The notes below the pieces were generated by a model that made no database searches, had not been told where the DNA came from, and saw only the letters and a program-made list of their open reading frames with translations. A program made the position numbers and the translations under genes. A stretch of 64,000 nt of DNA. Origin: Nitratidesulfovibrio sp. GTDB taxonomy: Bacteria > Desulfobacterota > Desulfovibrionia > Desulfovibrionales > Desulfovibrionaceae. This document shows, piece by piece, positions 54,285 through 62,457 of this stretch (position 1 is the first letter of the stretch; every line of letters begins with the position of its first letter). The stretch lies in the NCBI RefSeq assembly GCF_040373385.1, contig NZ_JBDXXH010000001.1, positions 487,483 to 551,482 of the forward strand. Reading direction: 5' to 3'.

Positions 54285-54935
54285 ATGTCCCAACTGTTCC
54301 GGGCATCCCGCTCGTCTGGCGTATCTGGCGCGTCAGGCGTATCTGGGGCCTCTGGACCCCGGCCCATGGCCGCCCGTGCGCGCGGGCTTGCCCTGCGCGT
54401 GGCCGCCTGCCTTGCGCTGTGCTGCGGCCTTGCCGCGCTGCCGGTACCCACGCAGTACCGGGCGGCGACCACCCAGGCGGCACAATCGGTTCAAACGGGG
54501 GTGTCTGCCCTGTCCCTTCTGCCCGGCGATGCCCGCGCGGAAATGGCCGTGGGGCAGACCATCTACGTGCCGGTGTATTCCTCGGTCGTCTACGGCAACC
54601 GGGGCCGCACCCTGAACATCACCACCATGCTCTCGGTGCGCAACACCGACCAGCGCGTGCCCATCACCCTCATGGAGGTGCGCTACGTGGACGAGCACGG
54701 CAAGACGGTGCGCAGCTATCTGGACGGGCCGCGCCAGTTGCCGCCGCTGGGTTCCGCCCAGTTCGTGGTGGAGGAATCGGATACCCTGGGCGGCTCCGGC
54801 CCCGCGTTCATCGTGGTGTGGCGCGCTGCGGCGCACGTGTCGCAGCCCCTGGCCCAGGGGGTGATGATCGGCACCGTGTCGTCGCAGGGCATTTCGTTCA
54901 TTACGGAGGGGAGGGTCATCGGCGGCGTGAAGTAG
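54285..54935 (+). CDS. Exported DUF3124 protein
   Basis: A 216-residue protein. A Ser/Gly-rich start and a hydrophobic signal or anchor (about residues 36-53) precede a beta-rich domain: VGQTIYVPVYSSVVYGNRGR, LNITTMLSVRNTDQRVPITL, YVDEHGKTVRSYLDGPRQLP and VEESDTLGGSGPAFIVVWR, the signature of DUF3124. Members are exported and of unknown function. AAGGAG precedes the ATG, 23 bp after the CadC-type repressor, so the two are probably co-transcribed; control by metals is therefore possible. Confidence 0.85.
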   Translation: MSQLFRASRSSGVSGASGVSGASGPRPMAARARGLALRVAACLALCCGLAALPVPTQYRAATTQAAQSVQTGVSALSLLPGDARAEMAVGQTIYVPVYSSVVYGNRGRTLNITTMLSVRNTDQRVPITLMEVRYVDEHGKTVRSYLDGPRQLPPLGSAQFVVEESDTLGGSGPAFIVVWRAAAHVSQPLAQGVMIGTVSSQGISFITEGRVIGGVK

Positions 54936-54968
54936 CGGGCATCGCAAGGGGCTTTTTGCTTCTGGTTT

Positions 54969-55157
54969 ACCGACCCGAAGGGCGCGGAGCGTGCCCGTTG
55001 GGCGAGTCTGCGAGCCTTGCCCCAGCCGTAGGCGAGTCCACGAGCCGTACGGATGGGGACAGCAACGATACGGGCATCGAGCGCAGAGACCGACCCGAAG
55101 GGCGCGGAGCGTGCCCGTTGGGCGAGTCTGCGAGCCTTACGGGCATCGAGCGCAGAG
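54969..55157. repeat. Composite direct repeat (50 bp and 19 bp units)
   Basis: Two identical 50-bp copies lie at 54969-55018 and 55089-55138. Each is followed, directly or after a spacer, by a 19-bp unit ACGGGCATCGAGCGCAGAG (55070-55088 and 55139-55157), so a larger block seems to have been duplicated. A shorter related segment (GGCGAGTCCACGAGCC) sits between them at 55031-55046. No coding sense is apparent. Confidence 0.9.
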
Positions 55158-55159
55158 CG

Positions 55160-55328
55160 GGAAAAACGGTTTTTCATTCCGGTCACGTACCAAAGAGTAC
55201 GCGCTGCTGTCGCCATCCGTAACATTCGCGCTGTGCGCTCATGTAACGGCTGCCGCGCTCCCTCCATGAAAAATCGTTTTTCCTTGCCAGAGAACAAAAA
55301 TCCCTCTTGCGACGCGGCGGTACTCTTT
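55160..55328. repeat. Nested inverted repeats in the LldR upstream spacer
   Basis: GGAAAAACGGTTTTTCAT (55160-55177) and ATGAAAAATCGTTTTTCC (55266-55283) are reverse complements with one mismatch. AAAGAGTAC (55192-55200) and GTACTCTTT (55320-55328) form an overlapping second pair. Each AT-rich arm is itself nearly palindromic. The pattern resembles a REP/BIME or a mini-element remnant. Confidence 0.75.
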
Positions 55329-55369
55329 CGCGCTTTTGTACCTGGAACCGAAACTATGTATTGGGGTAA

Positions 55370-55397
55370 CGCGCGGTCCTTCGGGCCGCGCGTTTTT
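55370..55397 (+). terminator. Intrinsic terminator before the LldR-like gene
   Basis: Stem CGCGCGGTCC / GGCCGCGCG with a TTCG-type loop, then TTTTTATT. It closes off the repeat-rich spacer. Confidence 0.88.
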
Positions 55398-55479
55398 ATT
55401 GTCTGCCCATAGCGCTTGCCCGGCGGAATTGCCCGACGGGTGGACTTGCCCGCCGGGCCACATCCGGCGCGGATTTTCG

Positions 55480-55508
55480 TTGACAGGGGGAGGGTGTTCG
55501 GGTGAATT
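55480..55508 (+). promoter_or_regulatory. Sigma-70 promoter of the LldR-like operon
   Basis: TTGACA and TGAATT are separated by 17 bp. The -10 hexamer overlaps the left edge of the operator at 55504-55538. Confidence 0.75.
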
Positions 55509-55538
55509 GGTTCAACCAGTGAATGGTTGTACCAATTC
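55504..55538. promoter_or_regulatory. Operator of the LldR/FadR-type regulator
   Basis: A 15-bp inverted repeat (GAATTGGTTCAACCA / TGGTTGTACCAATTC, one mismatch). Each arm contains a TGGT-N3-ACCA core, the FadR-subfamily GntR pattern. It overlaps the -10 region, so binding should repress the operon. Confidence 0.8.
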
Positions 55539-55579
55539 CGTACCCGTTCGCACATCCCACTGCCCGGGAGGGCCGTTGC

Positions 55580-56296
55580 GTGAAAGCGCAGATGACCCCC
55601 GCCTTCAAGCCCGCACGCCGCATCCGCCTGCACGAGGAAATCGTGGGGCAGATCCGCGACCTTATTGAGAAGGGCGAACTGAAATCCGGCGACAAGCTGC
55701 CCCCCGAACGCCGCCTGGCCGAGCTGTTCGGGGTCTCGCGTCATAGCGTGCGCGAGGCCATCCGTTCGCTGGAGCAGCAGCGCATCGTCACCAGCCGCCT
55801 TGGCGACGGCACCTACGTGCTGGACGACACGGAAGAAACGCTCATCGAGCCGCTGGCCGCCATCATCGCGCAGCGCCGCGCCAAACTGCGCGAGGTGCTG
55901 GAATTCCGCCGTCTGCTGGAACCGCAAATCGCTGCGCTGGCCGCAGCCCACGTCAGCGACGGCGACCTTGAGTCCCTGCGCCGTGCCCTGGATGCCCAGA
56001 TCGCCGAGATCGACGGCGGCAACACCGGGTCCGATGCCGACGTGGAATTCCACATGATCATCGCCCGCGCCACCCGCAACACGGTGGTGCAGGAAGTGCT
56101 GACCCGCCTGCACGACATTCTTACCGACAGCCGCGATTTCACCTTGCAGACCGAAGACCGCCGCCAGTGGGCCGTTGCGACCCACGCCAACATCCTCGCC
56201 GCCATGGAGGCGCGCGACCCCCAGGCGGCCTTTCGCGCCATGCATGAACATATTCTGCACGTCGAGGAAATAGCCCTCGAATGGTCCGGGGAATGA
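55580..56296 (+). CDS. GntR-family regulator, FadR/LldR subfamily
   Basis: A 238-residue regulator. The winged helix is shown by LHEEIVGQIRDLIEKGELKS, LPPERRLAELFGVSRHSVRE and SRLGDGTYV. The C-terminal FCD domain (about residues 85-225) has the metal/ligand residues in the style FRRLLEPQIAALAA, DVEFHMIIA (Asp, His) and a late THANILAAMEARDP (His). Family members sense lactate, glycolate or similar organic acids. The GTG at 55580 is chosen for GGGAGG eight bases upstream; ATG 55592 is an alternative. It has a perfect-type operator over its own promoter, so it is autoregulated, and it heads an operon with an FMN hydroxyacid dehydrogenase and a permease. Lactate is the likely ligand. Confidence 0.9.
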   Translation: MKAQMTPAFKPARRIRLHEEIVGQIRDLIEKGELKSGDKLPPERRLAELFGVSRHSVREAIRSLEQQRIVTSRLGDGTYVLDDTEETLIEPLAAIIAQRRAKLREVLEFRRLLEPQIAALAAAHVSDGDLESLRRALDAQIAEIDGGNTGSDADVEFHMIIARATRNTVVQEVLTRLHDILTDSRDFTLQTEDRRQWAVATHANILAAMEARDPQAAFRAMHEHILHVEEIALEWSGE

Positions 56297-56492
56297 CCCC
56301 CATGGGCAACCACGCATGACCACTCAGGCGGCAAGACCACTCACCGCGCGTTCCGGTGCTACCGGCGCCACCGGCGCTACCGCCGTATCCGGGGTTTCCG
56401 GCGCGCATCACGCCAACGACGCCCAGGGCGATCCACGCCCGGTGCGGGCACGGCCCGCGCCGCCCATGTTCGCCTGGCAACGGAGGGACATG

Positions 56493-57512
56493 ATGAAGGA
56501 AGTTCGCGACAAGGCACGTCAGTTGATGAAGGGCTACTGTCGAGTCTGCCCGGTGTGCAACGGCAAGGCCTGCTCGGGCGAGGTGCCCGGCATGGGCGGC
56601 CTGGGCACCGGCGCAACGTTCGCCGCCAACCTTGACGCGCTGTCTGCCGTGCGCCTGAACATGCGCCTGGTGCACGACGTGAAGGAACCCGACACCTCCG
56701 CCACCGTGTGCGGCATCGCCCTGGACATGCCCGTGCTGGCGGCACCCATCGGCGGCGTGTCCTTCAACATGGGCGGCGGCGTGAGCGAGGAAGACTACGC
56801 GGCTGCCGTGGTGAGCGGCTGCGCAGAGCGCGGCATCATCGGCTGCACCGGCGACGGCGTGCCCCCGTTCATCATCGACGCGGGTTTCGCGGCCATCACC
56901 GGCGCGGGCGGGCGGGGCATCCCGTTCATCAAGCCGTGGGACGGCGCGGAACTGGACGAAAAGCTGGACCGCGCGCTGGAACTGGGCTGCCCGGCCATAG
57001 GCATGGACATCGACGCGGCGGGCCTGGTCACGCTGCGCAAGATGGGCCGCCCCGTGGGCCCCAAGACCCCGGCGGAACTTTCGCGCATCGTGGCCAAGGT
57101 CAAGGCCAAGGGCATGGCGTTCATCCTGAAGGGCATCATGACCACCATCGACGCCAGCCTGGCGGTAGAGGTGGGCGCTGACGGCATCGTGGTGTCCAAC
57201 CACGGCGGGCGCGTGCTCGACCATGCCCCCGGCACCGCCGAGGTGCTGCCCGAAATCGCCGACGCGGTGAAGGGGCGCATCGCCATCCTGGCCGACGGCG
57301 GCGTGCGCGACGGCGTGGACGTGTTCAAGATGCTGGCCCTTGGCGCCGACGCCGTGATGCTGGGCCGCCCCTTCTCCATCGCCGCCGTGGGCGGCCTGAA
57401 GGACGGGGTGGCCATGCTGGTCGATACCATCAAGGGGCAGCTGGTGCAGGCCATGGTGCTGACCGGCAGCGCCAATGTGGCGTCCATTGGCCGCCACGCC
57501 CTGCGCATGTAA
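56493..57512 (+). CDS. FMN-dependent alpha-hydroxyacid dehydrogenase
   Basis: A 339-residue flavoprotein of the lactate/glycolate oxidase family. The TIM-barrel motifs are KGIMTTIDASLAVEVGADGI, VVSNHGGRVLDHAPGTAEVL (with the FMN/substrate Gly-Gly-Arg) and ILADGGVRDGVDVFKMLALG. The N-terminus carries a cysteine-rich segment (YCRVCPVCNGKACSGEVPGMGG) found in the anaerobic branch of the family, whose role is not known. The active-site His lies in SNHGG. Its probable substrate is L-lactate, given the LldR-like neighbour, but this is inferred. ATG 56493 suits the GGAGG site; ATG 56490 is only three bases from it. The upstream part of the open frame is low complexity. Confidence 0.88.
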   Translation: MKEVRDKARQLMKGYCRVCPVCNGKACSGEVPGMGGLGTGATFAANLDALSAVRLNMRLVHDVKEPDTSATVCGIALDMPVLAAPIGGVSFNMGGGVSEEDYAAAVVSGCAERGIIGCTGDGVPPFIIDAGFAAITGAGGRGIPFIKPWDGAELDEKLDRALELGCPAIGMDIDAAGLVTLRKMGRPVGPKTPAELSRIVAKVKAKGMAFILKGIMTTIDASLAVEVGADGIVVSNHGGRVLDHAPGTAEVLPEIADAVKGRIAILADGGVRDGVDVFKMLALGADAVMLGRPFSIAAVGGLKDGVAMLVDTIKGQLVQAMVLTGSANVASIGRHALRM

Positions 57513-57525
57513 TTGCAACTGGTCG

Positions 57526-57556
57526 TTTCGCCTGCTGGCCTCGCCAGCAGGCGAAA
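57526..57556 (+). terminator. Hairpin after the hydroxyacid dehydrogenase gene
   Basis: A 13-bp perfect stem (TTTCGCCTGCTGG / CCAGCAGGCGAAA). It lacks a T run and may protect the mRNA end or attenuate read-through to the permease gene. Confidence 0.55.
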
Positions 57557-57734
57557 GTCCTCATTGGCGATGCGAGAGACCTCGGGGCTGGCGGCTACCC
57601 GCGCAGGCTGACGCCGGACCATAATCGAGGTCTTCGGCAACGAGGTCTTCGGCCCCCCGGTGCCAGGCGGCACGCCGCGCGCCACGTTCGGAACCACGCG
57701 GGCCGCGCATTGCCCGCAACGCGGAGAGCCATTC

Positions 57735-58532
57735 ATGATTCTGACCCTTGCGCTCTATCTCGCCGTTGGCGCCATCGCGGGCATCCTGGCCGGGCTGCTC
57801 GGCGTGGGCGGCGGGCTGGTCATCGTGCCCATGCTCAACTTCGCCTTCGCGTTGCAGGCCATTCCGGGCGACTACATGCAGCACCTGGCGCTGGGCACGT
57901 CCATGGCCAGCATCATGTTCACCTCCATCTCCAGCTTCCGGGCGCACCACAAGCGCGGGGCCGTGTTGTGGAACGTGGTGTGGCGCATCACCCCCGGCAT
58001 CATCACCGGCACGCTCATCGGCACGTGGGTGGTGGCCCAGCTTTCCACCAGCTTTCTCAAGGGCTTCTTCGTCTGCTTCCTGTACTGGGTGGCGGCGCAG
58101 ATGCTGTTGAACCTCAAGCCCAAGCCCTCGCGCGAGTTGCCCGGCACCATGGGCATGTTCGGCATGGGCAACGTCATCGGCGGGGTGTCCAGCCTCGTGG
58201 GCATCGGCGGCGGCACGCTGTCGGTGCCGTTCATGGCGTGGTGCAACGTGGCCATGCACACGGCCATCGGCACCTCCGCCGCCATCGGCTTTCCCATCGC
58301 GGTGTCCGGCACCGTGGGGTACATAGTTAACGGGCTGGCTACCCAGGGCCTGCCCGCGAACACCTTCGGATTCGTTTACCTCCCCGCCCTGGTCGGCATT
58401 GTCTGCGCCAGCGTGCTCACGGCTCCCCTAGGTGCCCGGCTGGCGCACAGCCTGCCGGTGACCAAGCTCAAGCGCATCTTCGCCGTGCTGCTCATCGTCA
58501 TGGCCACGAAAATGCTGATAGGCCTCTTGTAG
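57735..58532 (+). CDS. TauE/SafE-family membrane permease
   Basis: A 265-residue protein with eight or so hydrophobic helices and two repeats of the family motif: GILAGLLGVGGGLVIVPML near residue 15 and GGVSSLVGIGGGTLSVPFM near residue 150. TauE/SafE proteins move sulfonates, sulfite, sulfoacetate or organic anions. In this operon with an LldR-like regulator and a hydroxyacid dehydrogenase, a lactate- or sulfonate-related anion is plausible. GGAGA precedes ATG 57735. The spacer before it (57513-57734) holds a hairpin and two copies of CGAGGTCTTCGG (57627 and 57640). Confidence 0.9.
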   Translation: MILTLALYLAVGAIAGILAGLLGVGGGLVIVPMLNFAFALQAIPGDYMQHLALGTSMASIMFTSISSFRAHHKRGAVLWNVVWRITPGIITGTLIGTWVVAQLSTSFLKGFFVCFLYWVAAQMLLNLKPKPSRELPGTMGMFGMGNVIGGVSSLVGIGGGTLSVPFMAWCNVAMHTAIGTSAAIGFPIAVSGTVGYIVNGLATQGLPANTFGFVYLPALVGIVCASVLTAPLGARLAHSLPVTKLKRIFAVLLIVMATKMLIGLL

Positions 58533-58569
58533 ACGGTTCTCTCCCCTACCGAAGGTATTCTCACGCACG

Positions 58570-58595
58570 GCCCCCGGCGCCCCTACGCCGGGGGC
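58570..58595 (+). terminator. Hairpin after the permease gene
   Basis: Arms GCCCCCGGCG / CGCCGGGGGC. No T run, so termination strength is uncertain. Confidence 0.55.
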
Positions 58596-58686
58596 TGCTG
58601 CGTTTGCGGACCTTGTCGCCGTTGCCCGTACACCCTTGCCGCCCCGCCGCGCGATTCCGAACGGCGCAACTGGCGGAGCCGGGGGG

Positions 58687-58713
58687 TTGCATTCGCCGGG
58701 CGAGGCATATAGA
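58687..58713 (+). promoter_or_regulatory. Sigma-70-like promoter
   Basis: TTGCAT followed after 15 bp by TATAGA (or 17 bp by TAGAGG), about 105 bp upstream of the ATG at 58818. Confidence 0.4.
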
Positions 58714-58817
58714 GGGGCTGAATGCCCACGCGCCTTTACAAATCTTTACATTCGTTCCGTGACGGGGCGTGCCGCGTGTCCGACGTGGTTCTCTGCCGGG
58801 CAGGGGGGCGTGGCAGG

Positions 58818-59363
58818 ATGGCGCCGGTGTCTGGCCCGCATGCGCCCCCGCCGCATGTTCGGGCTGCATCCCTGCTGGCCGCGTGCGCACTGGCCGTGTG
58901 CCTGCTGCTGCCCGGCCCCGCAGTCCGCGCGGCGGGCAGTGCGCTGGGGCAGGATGCCGACGCCGTGGACCGGATCATCCGTATCGGTGCGCAGCTTGCC
59001 GATGCCTACGGCGCTGGCCCGGTGTGCAATCGCATAGACCAGGACATGGACAGCGTGCGGGGTGCGCGCCTGGGGTCCGAGGCGGCCATGAAACGCCTGC
59101 TGCTGGTGGAGAACGACCCCAAGCAGGAAATGCTGCGCAGTGCGTTCCGCCGGGCCAACGAATCCGCCTCGCGGCTGGAGCGTACCCTGGACGGCACCGG
59201 GGCCATATGTCGCCAGGGGGGCGATGCCCGCATCGACTCCACGGGTTTTCGCCTGCGCCTGGAAAACGAGGCGCTGTTCATGGTCGAGAATGGCCGAACC
59301 CTGTGCCGCACCCTGCGTACCGAGGTTCCGGGCCTGGTCTGGCCCGATTGCGATCGCCCCTGA
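58818..59363 (+). CDS. Exported protein of unknown function
   Basis: A 181-residue protein with a signal peptide (hydrophobic residues about 17-36, cleavage near AVRAAGS). The mature part has four cysteines (PVCNRID, AICRQGG, RTLCRTL, WPDCDRP) that could form two disulfides, and a largely helical, Arg-rich character. I do not recognise a family. ATG 58818 is chosen because it gives a proper signal peptide and follows a G-rich ribosome site. Longer starts (ATG 58722, GTG 58776) are possible but add a basic, non-hydrophobic lead. It appears monocistronic. Confidence 0.65.
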   Translation: MAPVSGPHAPPPHVRAASLLAACALAVCLLLPGPAVRAAGSALGQDADAVDRIIRIGAQLADAYGAGPVCNRIDQDMDSVRGARLGSEAAMKRLLLVENDPKQEMLRSAFRRANESASRLERTLDGTGAICRQGGDARIDSTGFRLRLENEALFMVENGRTLCRTLRTEVPGLVWPDCDRP

Positions 59364-59450
59364 CGGACATGATGCGCTGACGGACATGACGCGCTGCCGA
59401 CCCAGAGGCGCTGCCGCCCCCAGGCGGCCCCGGCGCACTGATGTTCCCAG

Positions 59451-59520
59451 ACGCCCCCATATGCCCCCATATGCCCCCATATGCCCCCGGACGCCCCCGG
59501 ACGCCCCCGGACGCCCAGAC
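59451..59520. repeat. 10-bp tandem repeat, seven copies
   Basis: Units of the type AYGCCCCCNN (three ending AT, three ending GG, one degenerate) run head to tail. The array shifts from ATGCCCCCAT units to ACGCCCCCGG units half way. The 59364-60036 spacer that contains it has no convincing gene. Confidence 0.9.
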
Positions 59521-59909
59521 TGCGGACTCCGGGTCTCGCGGAAGCCTGGCGCACCGGCTCCCTGCAACCCTGACGCCCCCCGCCGCTGCCCGTCGGCCCG
59601 GCAATTGCCAGCCTGGCCGCTTTCCGCTTCCCCCGGTTTTCGTCCGTTCGCCGTTGCCATGCTGTCTGTCCGCGTGGTGCCGGGGGTATATCTTTCATCC
59701 GTACCGGTAGGCTGATGACCTGCCCGCTGCGGGGCGGCGGCTGTCGCATTGTCGCGCGGTGTGGGGCAGAGCCGTGAATCCGTTACCTTTTCGCGTGGCG
59801 GCAGGCGCGCCTGTTGTCGTTGCGCGGCTGCCCCGGTCGTCTTTTACCCCGGCGCCGCCCTTGCCCGTGCGCCGCATCCGGGGTAGAGGCACGGCCAACG
59901 CGCCCCGGC

Positions 59910-59938
59910 TTCACGGCAACGGCGGTACGCGGTAATCT
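59910..59938 (+). promoter_or_regulatory. Sigma-70-like promoter of the YitT-family gene
   Basis: TTCACG and TAATCT are separated by 17 bp, about 100 bp upstream of ATG 60037. Confidence 0.45.
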
Positions 59939-60036
59939 GGACAGAGTTGGGCGCGCCTGCCGCATGGCGGGGCGTGCCCCTGTTTTTTCATGTCGGCCAC
60001 GTGTGTTCGGGCACCGGGCCGGGCAGGGAGGTTTGC

Positions 60037-60900
60037 ATGTCTACCCGCAAGGAACTGGCCTATTCCGTCCGCTGGAACCTGCTGCTGCTCACCGTGGGGT
60101 CGGCGCTGTTCGCCCTGGGGGCGCAAGGCATCGTGGCCCGGCACGGGTTTCTTACCGGCGGCATCTACGGCATCGCGCTGATGGCGTGGTACCACACCCA
60201 TTTCTTGTCGCCAGCGGCGTGGTACCTGCTGTGCAACATCCCGCTGTTCGCGTTGGGGTGGCTGCACGTGGGGCGGCGGTTCCTGCTCTACAGCCTGTAC
60301 GGCATGCTTGCCACCTCGCTGTTCGCGGGAGTGTTCCAGAACGTGGACCTTGGCGTGCACGACCAGTTGTACGCCGCCGTGGCCTCCGGGGTCATCTGCG
60401 GGGCGGGCGGCGGCATCATGCTGCGTTCGCTGGGTTCCGGCGGCGGGCTGGACGTGGCGGCCATCATCCTGCACAAGCGCTTCGGGCTCGGCATCGGGCG
60501 GTTCGGCTTCGGCTTCAACGCGGTGCTGTTCACCGCCAGCCTTGTCTCCATGCCCGTGGACACGGTGATCGCCTCGCTGATTCAGGTGTTCATCGCGGCG
60601 GTGACGATGGAATACGTGCTGGCCCTGTTCAACCAGCGCAAGGTGGTGTTCGTCATTTCCGAGCACAGTCGGCGCATCGGGCACGACCTGGTTTCCGAAC
60701 TGGGGCAGGGGGCCACCTTTCTGCAGGGGCGGGGCGGGTATTCCGGCGACGACCGGGAAATCGTCATGACCGTGACCAACAACGTGCAGCTGAAGCGCAT
60801 GGAGGAACTGGTGTTCACCGTGGATCCCGAGGCGCTGTTCATCGTGGAAAACACGTTCACCGTGCTCGGTGGCCAGTTTGCCCGGAGAAAGGTGTACTGA
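60037..60900 (+). CDS. YitT-family membrane protein
   Basis: A 287-residue protein with five to six hydrophobic helices (about residues 12-175) and a C-terminal cytoplasmic DUF2179 domain (about 200-285). Family features are FLTGGIYGIALMAWYH, GVICGAGGGIMLRSLGSGGG and GRGGYSGDDREIVMTVTNNV. YitT proteins are widespread but poorly understood; roles in metabolite transport have been suggested. GGGAGG precedes ATG 60037. It is followed after 67 bp by a TRAP-type binding protein gene, possibly in the same transcript. Confidence 0.9.
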   Translation: MSTRKELAYSVRWNLLLLTVGSALFALGAQGIVARHGFLTGGIYGIALMAWYHTHFLSPAAWYLLCNIPLFALGWLHVGRRFLLYSLYGMLATSLFAGVFQNVDLGVHDQLYAAVASGVICGAGGGIMLRSLGSGGGLDVAAIILHKRFGLGIGRFGFGFNAVLFTASLVSMPVDTVIASLIQVFIAAVTMEYVLALFNQRKVVFVISEHSRRIGHDLVSELGQGATFLQGRGGYSGDDREIVMTVTNNVQLKRMEELVFTVDPEALFIVENTFTVLGGQFARRKVY

Positions 60901-60967
60901 CGCAGACAGTTGTGGCATACTTGTCGACACGCATGCATCGTTTCGACATCGCCTTGGGGGAGGCCGC

Positions 60968-62275
60968 ATGACCAACCTTGTCCCGCGAACCCCGTCGGGG
61001 TGCCGTAGCCCGGCACGTCCCGAGCATCCCGTGCCCGTGCATCCCGTGCCAGCGCATCCGCCAGCGCGCCGAGGCGCGGCGATGTCCGTGTGTCTGGCCG
61101 TGGCGGCCCTGTGCGCGCTGCTGGTCGCCGCCGTCCCGCCCGCGCAGGTGCAAGCTGCCACGGCAGCCCCAGTTTCCGCAGTCGCCCCAGTTGCCACAAT
61201 CGCCCCAGTTTCCGCAGTTTCCGCAGTTGGCGCACCTGCCGCCGAATCACCAGCTTCCGAAGCCGTCGCGGCAGAGCCACCCGCCGGGGCAACCCCGGAC
61301 GCGCGCCCCGAGGGCGGCGTGCCGGTGCTGCGCATTTCCGTGGACAACGGCCCCACGCACTTTCAGGTCAAGGCCCTGCGCCGCTTTGCGGATGACGTCC
61401 GGCAACGGCTGGCCGGGCGGCTGCGGGTGGAGGTGCACGACAGCGCCAGCCTGTACCGCGACCGCGACGTGTTGCAGGCACTGAACCTTGGCCGGGTGGA
61501 AATGGCCTTGCCCGGCACATGGGTGCTGCATTCCGTGGTGCCCGACTGCGGCGTGTTCATGCTGCCCGCCTTCTACGGTGCCCCGGCCCGCGCCAGTCTG
61601 GCCGTGGCCGACGGCCCGCCGGGGCGCATCATCGACACCCGCATCGAACGCAACCTGCGCGTCACCGTGCTGGGCCGCTGGCTGGAACTGGGCCACGCCA
61701 ACCTGTATCTGGTGGACCACTCCGTGCGGCGGCACGAGGACCTCGCGGGCCTGCGCATTCGCGTGGCGGGCGGCCCGGCCAACGAACTGCGTCTGGCGGC
61801 CATGGGCGCAAGGCCCCTGGTGGTGCCCTGGCCCGACCTGCCGCACTGGCTGCAGGGCGACAACCTGGACGGGTTGATGACCACCCACGAGACGGCGGTG
61901 TCCGGCCAGTTGTGGCGTTACGGCGTAACCCACGTGTTCGAGGACCGCGCCTACTTCGCCATGTACGTGCCGTTGGTCAGCCGGTCGTTCTGGGAACGCC
62001 TGCCCGAGGACATGCGCACCGTGCTGCGCGATGCCTGGGAAGCCCACGTGGACGGGGCGCGCGCCCAGGCCGAGGAGGCCCAGGCCGAGGCCCGCGAGGT
62101 GCTGCGCGGTCAGGGACTGGTATTCGCCGTGCCCGACGATGCCGTACTGCGCCGCTGGCGGGAACGGCTGCGCCTTGGCGAGCGCGATGTGGTGGATTTC
62201 GTGGGGGTGGACCCCACGCTGTATGAAATCGCCAAGACGACGGCGTGGCAGGCGGAGCAGAACCCGCCGCAGTAG
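60968..62275 (+). CDS. TRAP transporter DctP-type solute-binding protein, orphan
   Basis: A 435-residue periplasmic binding protein. The signal region (hydrophobic about residues 38-60) is followed by a 45-residue Ala/Val/Pro repeat linker (APVSAVAPVATIAPVSAVSA). The DctP fold is recognised by LRISVDNGPTHFQVKALRRF, LNLGRVEMALPGTWVLHSVV, LAGLRIRVAGGPANELRLAA and VPLVSRSFWERLPEDMRTVL. No DctQ or DctM genes are in the window, so it is an orphan binding protein here; partners may be elsewhere, or it may feed a sensor. GGGGGAGG precedes ATG 60968. The substrate is unknown, typically an organic acid. Confidence 0.88.
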   Translation: MTNLVPRTPSGCRSPARPEHPVPVHPVPAHPPARRGAAMSVCLAVAALCALLVAAVPPAQVQAATAAPVSAVAPVATIAPVSAVSAVGAPAAESPASEAVAAEPPAGATPDARPEGGVPVLRISVDNGPTHFQVKALRRFADDVRQRLAGRLRVEVHDSASLYRDRDVLQALNLGRVEMALPGTWVLHSVVPDCGVFMLPAFYGAPARASLAVADGPPGRIIDTRIERNLRVTVLGRWLELGHANLYLVDHSVRRHEDLAGLRIRVAGGPANELRLAAMGARPLVVPWPDLPHWLQGDNLDGLMTTHETAVSGQLWRYGVTHVFEDRAYFAMYVPLVSRSFWERLPEDMRTVLRDAWEAHVDGARAQAEEAQAEAREVLRGQGLVFAVPDDAVLRRWRERLRLGERDVVDFVGVDPTLYEIAKTTAWQAEQNPPQ

Positions 62276-62457
62276 AGGGCGGTTCCGGCCCCGGCGCGGA
62301 GTCGGGCCCACATCCGCACATGGTGCCGGTCCGGGGTGGTCGCCAAACCGCGAACCAGAGCAAACGTCAGCCCGACAGTTCCGGAGCGCAGCGCTGCCCG
62401 CCGGTCCGTTTTCCGCACGACACCGGGACACCATCCGGTCATCCACAGGGAGAATCC

